Counted from the stretch's first letter, positions 37,638-48,000 are shown. The stretch: DNA of 64,000 nucleotides from Streptococcus salivarius (GCF_002094975.1 NZ_CP015283.1:2135794-2199793), one strand, 5' to 3'. Made by a program: numbers and translations. The notes: generated by a model from the sequence alone, not told the origin.

Positions 37638-39425
37638 TTATTTCTCTGCAAACTGGCTATTATACAAATCGTAATAGAAGCCTTTATCTGCAAGAAGGGA
37701 TTCATGGTTCCCTTGTTCGATGATTTGACCATCTTTAAGGACCAAAATCTTGTCTGCCTCTTGGATAGTTGACAGACGGTGAGCAATGACAAAGCTTGTT
37801 CGACCCTGCATGAGAGTCTTCATAGCCTTTTGAATCAAGAGTTCCAGACGGGTATCAACTGATGAGGTTGCCTCGTCCAAAATCAAGATTTTAGGATCAG
37901 CCAAAAGCGCACGCGCAATGGTCAAAAGTTGCTTTTGTCCCAGTGAAATGTTACTTGATTCCTGGTTCATTTCCATGTTGTAACCGCCAGGTAGCGTACG
38001 GATAAAGTGGTCCACATTGGCAGCCTTAGCGGCTTCAACAATTTCTTCATCAGTTGCCTCAAGATTACCAAAACGAAGATTTTCCTTGATAGTTCCTTCA
38101 AAGAGCCAAGCATCCTGAAGCACCATACCAAACTGTTTACGATAATCCTGACGTGATAAGTTACGAATATCATGACCATCAACCGAGATAGAACCAGCCG
38201 TCACATCATAGAAACGCATGAGAAGATTGATAATCGTTGATTTTCCGGCACCAGTTGGGCCGACAATAGCGACCATTTCGCCAGGATTGACTTCAAGATT
38301 AAAGTCACGAATCAAAGGTTTATCAGCCACATACTGGAAGTCTACATGCTTAAAGCTAACCTGACCGGTCAAATCTCCTTCAAGCACTTCAGTAGCATCA
38401 TTAGCCTCGTCTGGTTCATCCATCAGTTGGAAAATACGGTCCAAAGAAGACTTAGCACTCTGCAATTGTCCAGCTAACTGAGTCAAGTTCTGAATAGGTT
38501 GATTAATCTGCCAAACGTACTGAACAAAGGCCTGCATATTACCAATCGTCAAGCGACCAGCCAAAACTTGCAAACCACCTAGAACAGCGACAATGAGATA
38601 GGTCAAGTCAGATAAACCATTAAGGACAGGCATCATGAGGCCTGAAATGAAATTGGCCTTAAAACCTACCTTCTGAAGGTCTTCCGTAATCTCTTTAAAG
38701 TCGTCTAAAGATCTATCCTCACGGCCAAAAAGTTTAAGCACATTGAAACCAGTCAGATTTTCCTGAACAAAACCATTAAGAGTACCTAGAGCATCAGCCT
38801 GCTGCTTAAAGTAAGGTTGAGACTTACTCATGATAAAACGGGCACCAAAGAAAGTAATGGGAATAGTGACGACAACTATAGCTCCCAATTGAAGATTAAG
38901 GTAAAGCACTGTTCCAATAACTAAGACTAGAGTAAAGACGGCATTAACAATCTGCAAGAATGACTGCTGCAAGGCATTAGATACTGTCTCAACGTCACTA
39001 GTAAAGCGGCCCAAGAGGTCCCCAAACTGGTGCTTATCAAAGTATGACACTGAGGTACGATTGATTTTATCGGTCATCTCATTTCGCATATCTTGAACCG
39101 TTGCTTGCACAGCATTGGTCATGAAATAGTTGGAATAGTAGGCAGCCAACTCATAAATAAGACCACGCAAGAGATAAACAACCAGAACCAAACCAACATA
39201 GGATACATTGATATGGGCGCCTTCTACCCCCTTAATGATATCCAGCGTATTTTTGGTCAGCTCTGTAATAGCTAAACCAATGACTACGGGTTCAATGACA
39301 CTCATGATGACACTAACAATTTTCAAGAAAATGGCTAGGTAAAGTGGGAAACGATAAGCCTGCAAGTATGACCAAAGACGGCCAAAACTTGAGGAATGGT
39401 TTGTTTTCTTTTTATTATTCTTCAT
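37638..39425 (-). CDS. heterodimeric ABC exporter, subunit with canonical Walker B
   Basis: A 595-residue fused permease/ATPase. Six spans occupy residues ~25-330. The ATPase has Walker A GPTGAGKST, Walker B ILILDEATSSVD with the catalytic glutamate, but a signature ISLGQKQ in place of LSGGQ. It pairs with the 578-residue gene 12 bases upstream to form a LmrCD/EfrAB-like multidrug exporter. In such pairs the variant signature forms the non-hydrolysing site with the partner's Walker B. The transported compound is not known. Confidence 0.88.
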   Translation of the reverse strand: MKNNKKKTNHSSSFGRLWSYLQAYRFPLYLAIFLKIVSVIMSVIEPVVIGLAITELTKNTLDIIKGVEGAHINVSYVGLVLVVYLLRGLIYELAAYYSNYFMTNAVQATVQDMRNEMTDKINRTSVSYFDKHQFGDLLGRFTSDVETVSNALQQSFLQIVNAVFTLVLVIGTVLYLNLQLGAIVVVTIPITFFGARFIMSKSQPYFKQQADALGTLNGFVQENLTGFNVLKLFGREDRSLDDFKEITEDLQKVGFKANFISGLMMPVLNGLSDLTYLIVAVLGGLQVLAGRLTIGNMQAFVQYVWQINQPIQNLTQLAGQLQSAKSSLDRIFQLMDEPDEANDATEVLEGDLTGQVSFKHVDFQYVADKPLIRDFNLEVNPGEMVAIVGPTGAGKSTIINLLMRFYDVTAGSISVDGHDIRNLSRQDYRKQFGMVLQDAWLFEGTIKENLRFGNLEATDEEIVEAAKAANVDHFIRTLPGGYNMEMNQESSNISLGQKQLLTIARALLADPKILILDEATSSVDTRLELLIQKAMKTLMQGRTSFVIAHRLSTIQEADKILVLKDGQIIEQGNHESLLADKGFYYDLYNSQFAEK

Positions 39426-39437
39426 TTTGACCTCCTT

Positions 39438-41174
39438 CTAGTCTTCCGTAAGACTCTTTTGATTCAATTGTGAATTAGCAATTTCACGGTAAATATCATT
39501 GCTTTCCATAAGCTCTTCATGACGGCCACGACCAACGATTTCACCTTCATCCAAAACAATGATTTGATCAGCATCCATGATAGTTCCCACACGTTGGGCT
39601 ACAATCAGGACTGTCGCATCTTGAGTCACTTCTTTTAGACGACGGCGCAAGGTCGCATCAGTCTTGTAGTCCAAGGCAGAGAAGGAATCATCAAAGATAT
39701 AAAGATCAGGACGTTTAACCACCGCACGTGCAATTGACAAACGCTGCTTCTGTCCACCAGAAAGGTTGCTACCACCCTCAGCCAAATGAGAATCATAGCG
39801 TTCTTCCTTACTTTCGATAAATTCCTTGGCTTGAGCCACATCAGTAGCTTGATTCAATTCTTCATGACTGGCATTTTCCTTACCATAACGGATATTTTCA
39901 CCGATAGTTCCAGTAAAGAGTAGAGCTTTTTGTGGAATAAAGCCAATCTTACGACGAAGAGCCTTAAGATTGTAATCACGGACATCTACACCATCAACAA
40001 GAATGCGTCCAAGTGTTACATCATAAAAGCGTGGAATCAACTGTACAAGTGATGATTTTCCTGAACCCGTTGATCCGATAAAGGCAATGGTTTCACCAGG
40101 TTTTGCCTTGAAAGAAATGTTGTGTAGGACAGGACTTTCAGTTTCACCAGGATAGGCAAAGGTCACATTGTCAAATTCCAAATATCCCTTAGTCTCGGTT
40201 TCTGTCACGCCATCTTCATTTGGATTGATAGAAATCGGCATGTCCATAATTTCCTGCAGACGTTCACTAGATACCGCTGTACGAGGATACATGGTAAAGA
40301 GATTGGCTAGGAAAAGGAAGGACAATAGTGCATGGAAGCTGTACTCAATAAAAGCAACCAAGTCACCGATTGCTAAAGTCCCAGAACCTAATGGCTCAAG
40401 AGCAAACCAAACAATTGCCACAATCATAGCGATGATGATTTGCACAAAAAGTGGCTCGGTCAAACCAGTTAATTTAAAGAGCTTGTTTGAATTATCCGCA
40501 TAGACAGCATTTTCAGAAGCGAACTTCTTCTCTTGAAAATCTTCTCTAGCGAAAGCTCGGATGACACGAAGTCCAGTCAGATTTTCACGAGCATACTGGT
40601 TAATCTTGTCGAGAGTTGCCTGTTGTTTTTCAGAAAGCGGACGCGTTTTTACCGCCACATACCAGACTACTACGGCTAGGAAAGGCAAGGAGATTGCCAC
40701 AATCCAAGCCAAAGATGGACTTGTCGTCAAAATCAAAAAGACACTGGAAACCATCATCAAAGGAGTGATAACCCCTAGCTTAAGAACCTGATCCGCAAAC
40801 TGCATAAGCACAAAAGCATCTGATGTAATACGAGTCACCAAAGAGGATACCCCAATCTGCTCATACTCGTAGTGGGAATACTCCTGAAGCTTAGCATAAA
40901 TGTCATTACGCATGACTTGCACCATAGTAGTGGTCAACTTACCAACCGCATAGGACAGAAGTATACGACCAACAATCCCAGTCAAAACTACACCAAACAT
41001 GACCCAAGCATAAGCGTAAAGCTTATCAACATCACCACGGTTTATTCCCTCATCAATCATTCTGGCAAGAACCGTCGGCAAACCCAAGTTAGCAATAACA
41101 AATAAAATGGCCGCCGTAAAATTCATTGCTAGCCACTTAGGATAACGTCTGAGATAAGACCAAATATAAGCCAT
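39438..41174 (-). CDS. heterodimeric ABC exporter, subunit with degenerate Walker B
   Basis: A 578-residue fused permease/ATPase, first of the pair. The ATPase has Walker A GSTGSGKSS and a normal signature LSGGQKQR, but Walker B reads LYIFDDSFSALD, with Asp where the catalytic Glu would be. Together with the ISLGQ signature of the partner this gives one degenerate and one working site, as in TM287/288 and LmrCD. Upstream, at 41259-41281, a hairpin with T tract may attenuate transcription. Confidence 0.88.
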   Translation of the reverse strand: MAYIWSYLRRYPKWLAMNFTAAILFVIANLGLPTVLARMIDEGINRGDVDKLYAYAWVMFGVVLTGIVGRILLSYAVGKLTTTMVQVMRNDIYAKLQEYSHYEYEQIGVSSLVTRITSDAFVLMQFADQVLKLGVITPLMMVSSVFLILTTSPSLAWIVAISLPFLAVVVWYVAVKTRPLSEKQQATLDKINQYARENLTGLRVIRAFAREDFQEKKFASENAVYADNSNKLFKLTGLTEPLFVQIIIAMIVAIVWFALEPLGSGTLAIGDLVAFIEYSFHALLSFLFLANLFTMYPRTAVSSERLQEIMDMPISINPNEDGVTETETKGYLEFDNVTFAYPGETESPVLHNISFKAKPGETIAFIGSTGSGKSSLVQLIPRFYDVTLGRILVDGVDVRDYNLKALRRKIGFIPQKALLFTGTIGENIRYGKENASHEELNQATDVAQAKEFIESKEERYDSHLAEGGSNLSGGQKQRLSIARAVVKRPDLYIFDDSFSALDYKTDATLRRRLKEVTQDATVLIVAQRVGTIMDADQIIVLDEGEIVGRGRHEELMESNDIYREIANSQLNQKSLTED

Positions 41175-41258
41175 AAATTTCTCCTTTTCTTTTTAGCATT
41201 TACCATACCTTTAAGATTTTTATAGTTATTTACAACCACTAAAGCCGTAAAAGACACA

Positions 41259-41281
41259 GAAAAAGGGCGTGACAAGCACGC
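41259..41281 (-). promoter_or_regulatory. attenuator-like hairpin in ABC exporter leader
   Basis: GCGTG cttgt CACGC is followed by CCTTTTTC on the minus strand, 85 bases before the first exporter gene. It may be a simple terminator for read-through or a regulated one. Confidence 0.45.
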
Positions 41282-41324
41282 ACATCACCTACATTCTAAC
41301 AAATGAAAATATTAAAAGCAATAG

Positions 41325-41370
41325 AAAAAACCAGAGCTGATGCCCTGGTTTTCTTTATTAAGCGACTTGA
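41325..41370 (-). repeat. copy of the rplL terminator region
   Basis: These 46 bases match 43482-43527 with one difference. They contain the hairpin AACCAGGGCAT..AGCTCTGGTT with a T tract and part of the rplL 3' untranslated region. The copy ends exactly where the lysR remnant stops resembling LysR. Confidence 0.88.
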
Positions 41371-41527
41371 TATGTTCACGGATAAAAAGAGGTTCACCAA
41401 GTTCCTGCTCCAAATCTTTTAACTGACGACTGAGTGTCGGCTAAGTAATCATCAGCTTCTCAGCTGCCTTGGAGATACTCCCCTCCTCAGCAATAGTAAT
41501 AAAATAACGAAGCACTCTTAACTCCAT
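41371..41527 (-). pseudogene. LysR-family regulator remnant
   Basis: From ATG 41527 (with AGGAGG before it) the frame reads MELRVLRYFITIAEEGSISK, then AAEKLMIT, a TAG stop at 41443-41441, and PTLSRQLKDLEQELGEPLFI. This is the N-terminal helix-turn-helix of a LysR regulator with a Gln codon changed to stop, cut after about 52 codons by the copied rplL terminator. No effector domain remains. It lies directly behind the BCCT transporter gene, which it may once have controlled. Confidence 0.88.
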
Positions 41528-41536
41528 GCCATCCTC

Positions 41537-43090
41537 CTAATTTTCCTCATAAGATTTAAACGGTTGATTCTTCTCAGGATATCGGTCTGGTGTAATGGCG
41601 AGTCCCATTTGCTCTTTTTCGTGATATAACTCTTTCATAAGCGACCACATCATCAACACTAGTACTATAGAAAATGGAAAAGCGACAATAATGAGCGTGT
41701 TTTGTAAAGCTGTCAATCCACCAGAAAACATGAGTGCAATAGCAATCAAGGCCAGCATGACACCCCAAATCACCTTTTTACGATTACTTGGATTTAGATT
41801 GCCATCTTCAGACAACATGGCCAAAACATAGGTGGCAGAATCCGCCGAGGTCACAAAGAAGGTTAAAACTAAAATAATTGCCAGGAGTGAAAGGACACTT
41901 CCCAGAGGATATTCATTAAAAGAGGCAAAAAGAATTTCTTCTGTGGCAAAACGTATCAAATTAACCCCCGAATCTTGTAGTGAAGTAGATAAGGTACCAA
42001 AAGCAGAAAACCAGATAAAACTAAGGACTGTTGGTGCCAAAAGCACTACTGTCAAAAATTCGCGAATAGTCCGACCTTTTGAGATACGGGCAATAAAGAC
42101 GCCCACAAAAGGTGACCAGGAAATCCACCATGCCCAGTAAAAAATGGTCCATTGGTTAATCCAAGCCCGCTTGGTCTCATCAAAAGCCGCCGCCCGAAAA
42201 CTCATACGGAAGAAGTTTTGAAAATAAAGGCCGATAGAGTCTGTCATGGTGTCAAATATCTTAACCGTTGGCCCCAAAACTATGACTCCAGCAAGCAAGA
42301 CAATAGCTAAAATCAAGTTTGTATTAGATAGGATTTTAACACCCTTTCCTAAACCTGATAAGGCAGAAATAAGAAAAAGAATTGTCGCAATGATGATAAT
42401 GATGACTTGCACAAGACTATTATTAGGAATACCAAAGACATAGGAGAGACCACCATTGATTTGTGAGGCACCAAAGCCGAGCGTTGTCGCTACCCCAATC
42501 ACTGTCGCAATAATGGTGATGGTATCGATAATGGTTGCTATTGGTCCGTCCGCATATTTTCCAAAAAGAGGCTTAAAGACGACTGAGAGCTGATATTTCT
42601 CCCGTTTACGAAAGCCAAAATAAGCCAAAGACAATCCCACCAGGGCATAGACCGCCCAAGCATGAAATCCCCAGTGAAAAAAAGTAAAACGAAAAGCATC
42701 TGCGAGAGCATCCGCACTGCCTATTTCTGCATTGGGCGTCGAGATAGCAAAGTGACTCAAAGGCTCTGCTGCCCCATAAAAGACCAGACCAATCCCCATT
42801 CCAGCAGAAAACATCATAGCAATCCATGACGTCGTCGAATGCTCTGGCCGACTCGTGGGATTACCCAAGCGAATCTGCCCTATCGGACTTACAATTAAAA
42901 AGACACAAAAAATTAAAATCCCCGTAACCAATAACAAGTAAAACCAGCCAACACTAGTTGTTAAGAGATTTTTTAAGTAAAAACTAATATTTTGAAACTG
43001 CTGGGGAACAAAGAGCCCTAACAAGACTAAAATAAATATGATGACGAGTGAAAGCTGAAAAACTTTTGTTATTTTAGAATACTTCACCAT
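41537..43090 (-). CDS. BCCT-family betaine/choline/carnitine transporter
   Basis: A 517-residue membrane protein with about twelve spans. It shows FSAGMGIGLVFYGAAEPLSH, the tryptophan-rich FYWAWWISWSPFVGVFIARIS signature of betaine/choline/carnitine transporters, and SADSATYVLAML. These carriers take up compatible solutes for osmotic protection. The C-terminal tail is short. It sits in a 2.1 kb stretch bounded by two copies of the rplL terminator. AAGGAGG precedes the ATG at 43090; TACAAT near 43160 may be its -10. Confidence 0.92.
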   Translation of the reverse strand: MVKYSKITKVFQLSLVIIFILVLLGLFVPQQFQNISFYLKNLLTTSVGWFYLLLVTGILIFCVFLIVSPIGQIRLGNPTSRPEHSTTSWIAMMFSAGMGIGLVFYGAAEPLSHFAISTPNAEIGSADALADAFRFTFFHWGFHAWAVYALVGLSLAYFGFRKREKYQLSVVFKPLFGKYADGPIATIIDTITIIATVIGVATTLGFGASQINGGLSYVFGIPNNSLVQVIIIIIATILFLISALSGLGKGVKILSNTNLILAIVLLAGVIVLGPTVKIFDTMTDSIGLYFQNFFRMSFRAAAFDETKRAWINQWTIFYWAWWISWSPFVGVFIARISKGRTIREFLTVVLLAPTVLSFIWFSAFGTLSTSLQDSGVNLIRFATEEILFASFNEYPLGSVLSLLAIILVLTFFVTSADSATYVLAMLSEDGNLNPSNRKKVIWGVMLALIAIALMFSGGLTALQNTLIIVAFPFSIVLVLMMWSLMKELYHEKEQMGLAITPDRYPEKNQPFKSYEEN

Positions 43091-43206
43091 TTTACCTCCT
43101 TATGTGTTCTTAGTTATAGAAAGTTTTTGAGAAAACTTAAAATTCTATATGGTTTCATTGTAACACAATTGTTTAATTTATACATATAACAACCGAATTC
43201 ATCAAA

Positions 43207-43329
43207 TCAGATTAAACCTGTTTGTTCCATTTCATTTACCAGTTGAGTTGCTTTTAGATTATCAACTCCCATGATGGTCATGATATGGCTCTTCACGATT
43301 TGACGTGATGACTGTTCTTCCTTTTGCAT
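43207..43329 (-). CDS. 40-residue small protein, unknown
   Basis: A short ORF with ATG at 43327-43329 and GGAGGT eight bases before; it encodes MQKEEQSSRQIVKSHIMTIM and ends NEMEQTGLI. The C-terminal LKATQLVNEMEQTGLI looks like the recognition helix and turn of a winged-helix domain such as the FtsK gamma domain, but it is too short for certainty and may be a remnant. A strong terminator ends about 17 bases before its start codon, so expression would need read-through or a promoter I have not found. Confidence 0.55.
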   Translation of the reverse strand: MQKEEQSSRQIVKSHIMTIMGVDNLKATQLVNEMEQTGLI

Positions 43330-43346
43330 AATTACCTCCAAAACGC

Positions 43347-43378
43347 AAAAAAAAGGGTAGACAATCTAGTGTCTACCC
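43347..43378 (-). terminator. strong terminator before the 40-residue ORF
   Basis: GGGTAGACAC and GTCTACCC arms with eight T behind them on the minus strand. Confidence 0.88.
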
Positions 43379-43394
43379 CCGATAGTTTATTAAA

Positions 43395-43428
43395 ACAAAA
43401 ATCCTGCCAAAGAATTTTTGGCAGGATT
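43395..43428 (-). terminator. second terminator behind rplL
   Basis: AATCCTGCCAAA and TTTGGCAGGATT arms followed by TTTG on the minus strand; a partial third TCCTGCCAAAAA copy lies next to it. Confidence 0.8.
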
Positions 43429-43481
43429 TTTGGCAGGAAACCAAATCAATTTATCAGTTTCTATCAATCGCTTATCGTAAA

Positions 43482-43527
43482 AAAAAACCAGAGCTTATGC
43501 CCTGGTTTTCTTTATTAAGCGACTTGA
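43482..43527 (-). terminator. rplL terminator (original copy of the 46-bp repeat)
   Basis: AACCAGGGCATAAGCTCTGGTT with a long T tract directly after rplL. The same 46 bases recur at 41325-41370. Confidence 0.88.
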
Positions 43528-43539
43528 GTCGTTACCTTA

Positions 43540-43908
43540 TTATTTAAGAGTAACTGAAGCTCCAGCTTCTTCAAGTTTAGCTTTGATTTCTTCAGCTTCA
43601 GCTGCAGCAACACCTTCTTTAAGAACTGATGGTGCACCGTCAACGATAGCTTTAGCTTCTTTAAGACCTTCGCCTGTGATTTCACGTACAACTTTGATAA
43701 CGCCAACTTTTTTGTCGCCTGCAGATGTCAACTCAACGTCGAATGAATCTTTAGCAGCACCAGCGTCAGCAGCACCAGCTGCAGCAGCAGCTACAGGAGC
43801 AGCAGCAGTTACGCCAAACTCTTCTTTGATAGCTTTTACAAGGTCGTTCAATTCAAGGATTGAAGCTTCTTTAATTTCAGCAATAATGTTTTCAATGTTC
43901 AATGCCAT
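43540..43908 (-). CDS. rplL: ribosomal protein L7/L12
   Basis: 122 residues from ATG 43908 ([20 protein letters not shown]), the stalk protein that binds elongation factors. It has the N-terminal dimerisation helix, an alanine-rich hinge ([16 protein letters not shown]) and the globular [20 protein letters not shown] domain. The frame opens five codons earlier, but GGAGG supports the shorter start. It follows rplJ by about 74 bases, with its own strong ribosome site, in the usual order. Confidence 0.97.
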   Translation of the reverse strand: MALNIENIIAEIKEASILELNDLVKAIKEEFGVTAAAPVAAAAAGAADAGAAKDSFDVELTSAGDKKVGVIKVVREITGEGLKEAKAIVDGAPSVLKEGVAAAEAEEIKAKLEEAGASVTLK

Positions 43909-43982
43909 TGTGATTTCCTCCAAATGTGTTTTTTAATATAATTTTTTAAACGTAGCTTAGGCTACGAGTTGTGAAGATGGGC

Positions 43983-44486
43983 TTACGCAGCACCGTCTTC
44001 TTTGCTTTCTGCAACCGCTTTGACAGCGTATGCAACGTTGCGCACTGGCGCTTGAAGTACAGAAAGGAGCATAGAAAGCATACCTTCTTTGTTTGGAAGT
44101 GATGCAAGAGCGTTGATTTCTTCGACTGAAGTGAACGCGCCGTCAACAACACCACCTTTGATTTCAAGAGCTTCTGCGTCTTTAGCAAATTCGCTAATAA
44201 CTTTCGCTGGTGCGATAACATCTTCGTTTGAGAATGCTACGGCAGATGGACCAACGAAGAGTCCTTTAAGGTCTTCAAGACCTGCTTCTTCAGCTGCACG
44301 AGTCAAGATTGAGTTTTTGATAACTTTAAATTCAACGCCTGATTCACGAAGATTACGACGAAGAACTGTATCTTGGTCAACTGTAAGTCCACGAGAGTCA
44401 ACAACAACGATAGATGCTGCTGCTTTCATTTTCTCAGCGACAATCGCAACCTGTTCAGCTTTCTTAGCAATAATAGCTTCACTCAT
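43983..44486 (-). CDS. rplJ: ribosomal protein L10
   Basis: About 167 residues from ATG 44486 ([20 protein letters not shown]), base of the ribosomal stalk. It shows [28 protein letters not shown] and the C-terminal helix that binds L12 dimers. The frame is open to 44552 through the leader; the GGAGG site fixes the start. L10 or the L10-L12 complex normally binds the mRNA leader and lowers its own translation. Confidence 0.97.
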   Translation of the reverse strand: MSEAIIAKKAEQVAIVAEKMKAAASIVVVDSRGLTVDQDTVLRRNLRESGVEFKVIKNSILTRAAEEAGLEDLKGLFVGPSAVAFSNEDVIAPAKVISEFAKDAEALEIKGGVVDGAFTSVEEINALASLPNKEGMLSMLLSVLQAPVRNVAYAVKAVAESKEDGAA

Positions 44487-44658
44487 TAGTAGTTTTACCT
44501 CCGTTTTTATTTTTGGGCTAGGCACAAAAAAATCGTACCTAAACCTAGACACGAAAGTACAATACGTTCCAAAAAAATAGTTACGTTTTGTGCCTCGGTT
44601 GGATGTTTATGAGTTTAACTCCCCAACTGTCTTAGGTCAGTTTTTTCAAACCTCATTT
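44487..44658 (-). promoter_or_regulatory. L10 (rplJL) autoregulatory leader
   Basis: The 170-base leader between promoter and rplJ has paired segments (GGACTGACC-like, AGTTGGGGAGTT, GAGGCACAAAACG) in the place of the known L10 leader of Firmicutes. I assign it mainly by position. Confidence 0.65.
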
Positions 44659-44687
44659 ATAATATCATGACCTAAATCAGACGTCAA
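44659..44687 (-). promoter_or_regulatory. rplJL promoter
   Basis: TTGACG (44682-44687), 17 bases, TATTAT (44659-44664). Confidence 0.82.
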
Positions 44688-44743
44688 GAAAAAAATGCAA
44701 CTTTTTTTGATTTTTTTCGCTATCTTTTTTGAAAAGCATAAAA

Positions 44744-44771
44744 CCTCTCAAAATCCAAAGATTTCAAGAGG
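44744..44771 (-). terminator. terminator behind the macB fragment
   Basis: CCTCTTGAAATC and GATTTTGAGAGG arms, 12 bp with wobble pairs, followed by TTTTATG. It is probably the ancestral terminator of the MacB-type operon, left beside the fragment. Confidence 0.82.
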
Positions 44772-44776
44772 TGATG

Positions 44777-44870
44777 TCTAATCATATCTAAGAGCTTCGA
44801 TAGGATCGAGTTTCGAAGCTTTATTAGCCGGTAGGAGACCAAAGATAATCCCTACAGCTGCTGAGAAGGC
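44777..44870 (-). repeat. left 94-bp direct repeat: 3' fragment of the MacB-type gene
   Basis: Identical to 55012-55105 except one base. On the minus strand it encodes the last 30 residues of the permease ([21 protein letters not shown] and stop). It has no start and is a remnant. It forms the left edge of the restriction island. Bases 44871-45024, between it and the Res stop codon, contain nothing I can name. Confidence 0.92.
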
Positions 44871-45024
44871 TATGAACTTAATTCAAGTATTACCTTTCAA
44901 AATAATGGAACTAGCCACACTAGTTTGAGGATGATAGGAATAGCACAAAGTTCATCTATAAATATAATGGTCAGTAATCCTTTTTTACTATCGGATATAA
45001 ATTTATTATGAAGGTTACTGCCTA

Positions 45025-48000
45025 TTATTTAACGAGTCCTAGTAATTCTTCATAACTAGAAACAACACCATAAATATATTGATCACTAATCAGACCAGCT
45101 TCAGCAAGTGCTCTAAAATGCGCTTTTGCACACTCGATCTTTGCTTTTTCGGCTTGTTTCAGCTGAAGGCTAGACATGGAGCCTTTAGTCTCTGCCACGA
45201 AGTAGATATGTTTCACACTTCCCTCGCGAAAAGCTATTGCCCAGTCTGGATTGTAATTTCCAAGAGGTGTACGAATGCTGAACTTCCCAGGTAGTTTCAC
45301 GTACACACGAACGTCTTCATACTGCTCCAGGGATTCTTTAAACTTACGCTCGATATTCGAGTCAACCTTTACAAAGTTATAGATACCTTTTTTTGATTCT
45401 AGCAAATGCTCATCTGAAAGTTTCGCAGTTTCTGCATTATCATAGAATAGATCCATATCATATTCATCTTCTAAAATATTGTATTGAATATGTTTGATAA
45501 TTTGAGCTGCTTTTTGCTCATTAATCAGCTTCGATACTTTTAGAATGAATTCTTCTGGATTTTGTTTAAACTTTTCAAACTGATAAACATGAATCTTACT
45601 TAGAATTTCTGCTACTACTTTCCGAGTTAGACCCGTATAATCCGCTACTTCCCCTAACAAATCATACTGAGTTGTAATTTGGCTATTTTCGACATACTCC
45701 TGTTGACGATCATTTTCTCCAACAACTAATCCTAGACCTTCTTTGGTCATTTGGCTTGCACTAGCCTGCGTAATATTATATATTGGTTGACTAACCACTA
45801 GCTTCTCATTAATATAAGCAACAGACTGTTCTACTAACTCAGCATCATCAAAAGTAACTTGATAAGCTGTTTTGCGATTAATCTGATTCCAAAGTGACAA
45901 GAATTCTTTTCGAGCGATATTTTCTCTATTTACTTCCTTAGAGAACTGCACTGTTGTATTGTTTTCATTTTCAATCTCATATTTTCCAGGTTGGTAAATA
46001 CTTTCTAGAACTTCAACAACTTGTTTCTCATATCCAGGAAGTGTATCTGATAAGTTCAACTGGTTATTTTCTTTATCAGTAAAATAATTGGTAGTTAATT
46101 GACCGTTCTTATCAATATAACCCTGACGAATCAAATCAAACTGGATAGACTCTGCCTGTTCTTTGGTGATTCTGATCCTTCCCCCTGCTTCGTTTTCGAT
46201 TACTTTATTTTCAAATAAGGCAACATCGACTTTTACAGGACGATCAGCTAACAGCTCTTTTAACTCTGCTTGTAAACCACGCGCAAATTGGTCATAGCTT
46301 TCATTTGCAATAACCGTCAGTTTATTAATTTCATGAACATCATTCCCTAGGAGTTCCAAGTCCTGACGAATTCCATTTTGGTCCACAGCTAAACGCATCC
46401 CACGGCCAATTTCTTGTCGCTTTCTAGTTTCTGCCGAAGACTGTTTAAGAGTGCAAATTTGAAACACATTGGGATTGTCCCAACCTTCTTTTAAGGCTGA
46501 GTGCGAGAATAGAAAGCGTACTGGTTCCTCAAAACTCAACAAGCGTTCCTTATCTTTCATGATCAAATCATAGGCATCTTTATCGTTTGATGAGTTGCTT
46601 TTCTTTTCACTAGCAGATTTATAATCCACAAATACCGTCTTATCTGACTTTTTCACTTTATCGACTGAAAAGTAACCCGCATGAACTGCGTTGCCTTCAA
46701 GATGAGATTCCAGATAACGATAATAAGGAGAAGGTTCTTGAGTACGTAAGAACTGTCTAACTTGACTTTCATACTCTTCTTCAAAGATTTGAGCATACTC
46801 CCCATTGTGAGGATCATTTTGAGCGTCGTATTGCTTATATTTTGCAACCTCATCAATGAAGAATAGAGAAAGAACCTTGATTCTACGATTATATAGTCTA
46901 CTTTCCTTCTCTAGGTGGCTCTTAATGGTCTCACGAATTTGAATTCTTCGCATGCTAGACTCATCCACTTCACCCATGACCTCTCCAACATATAATTCCT
47001 GTGTCGCACCGACCTGGATTTTATTGTCTCTTGCGTTAAATTGACTCAATGTCATACTTTGATAGGAGGACAGATTCCCGGATTCAGCATATAGATCAAA
47101 AGGTTCTTCAACGATTCTTGTTTTACGTTTCACTCCCGACTGATTTCTTACTTCGAACTCTATCTTAGCCTTTGGAGAACCAGATTTCTGAGGAAGGATT
47201 TCTTGCAAATACAGATAACCTTGTGTCCCAGTTGTTCCAGTTTGTTCGATAGCCTTCACAGCAATCTTCTTAACCAATTTTTGGTTATAAGCATCCATAG
47301 CATCCAATCGATAAACCATATCATACTTTTCTTTATGGGTAGCCGAATATCGAAGGGTAAAGAGGGGGGTAAAGTCTTTTAATCGTTCTTTTGTCTTCTT
47401 ACCTTCAACAGACTGAGGCTCATCAATAATCATGATTGGATTCATGGCTGCTAAAACATCAATCGGACGCCGCCAACGAAAACTTTCCTGTTTCGCATGG
47501 ATACGGCGTGCATCTTTACCTCTTGCATTAAAAGCCTGAGAGTTGATGACCATGATTTGAAGGTCCGACGAGTTAGCAAAACTATCTAAATCTCCTAGAC
47601 GGGAGGAATCATAGACAAAATAGCGTGGTTGCTTCCCATACTCCATCTGAAAGTGACTTATCATAATCTGCAAAGACTTGAGAACTCCTTCACGTATGGC
47701 AACACTTGGAACAACAATAACAAATTTGAGCCAGCCATAACGTTTATTTAACTCCATAATGGTACGGATATAGGTATAAGTTTTCCCCGTCCCTGTCTCC
47801 ATCTCTATAGAAAAATTATAGGCTGGACGACCTGCAACCATATCGACCGACAAACTGTCAGAAGGCCGTAAACCAAAACGAGTCTGTACGGCATGAACAT
47901 TCCGTCGAATACCTTCCGGTTCCAAACGGATAGGAGCATTACGATAAGCATCCAATACCAAATCCACCTCATCTGACTTTTGACGACCTGGATCAGCCAT

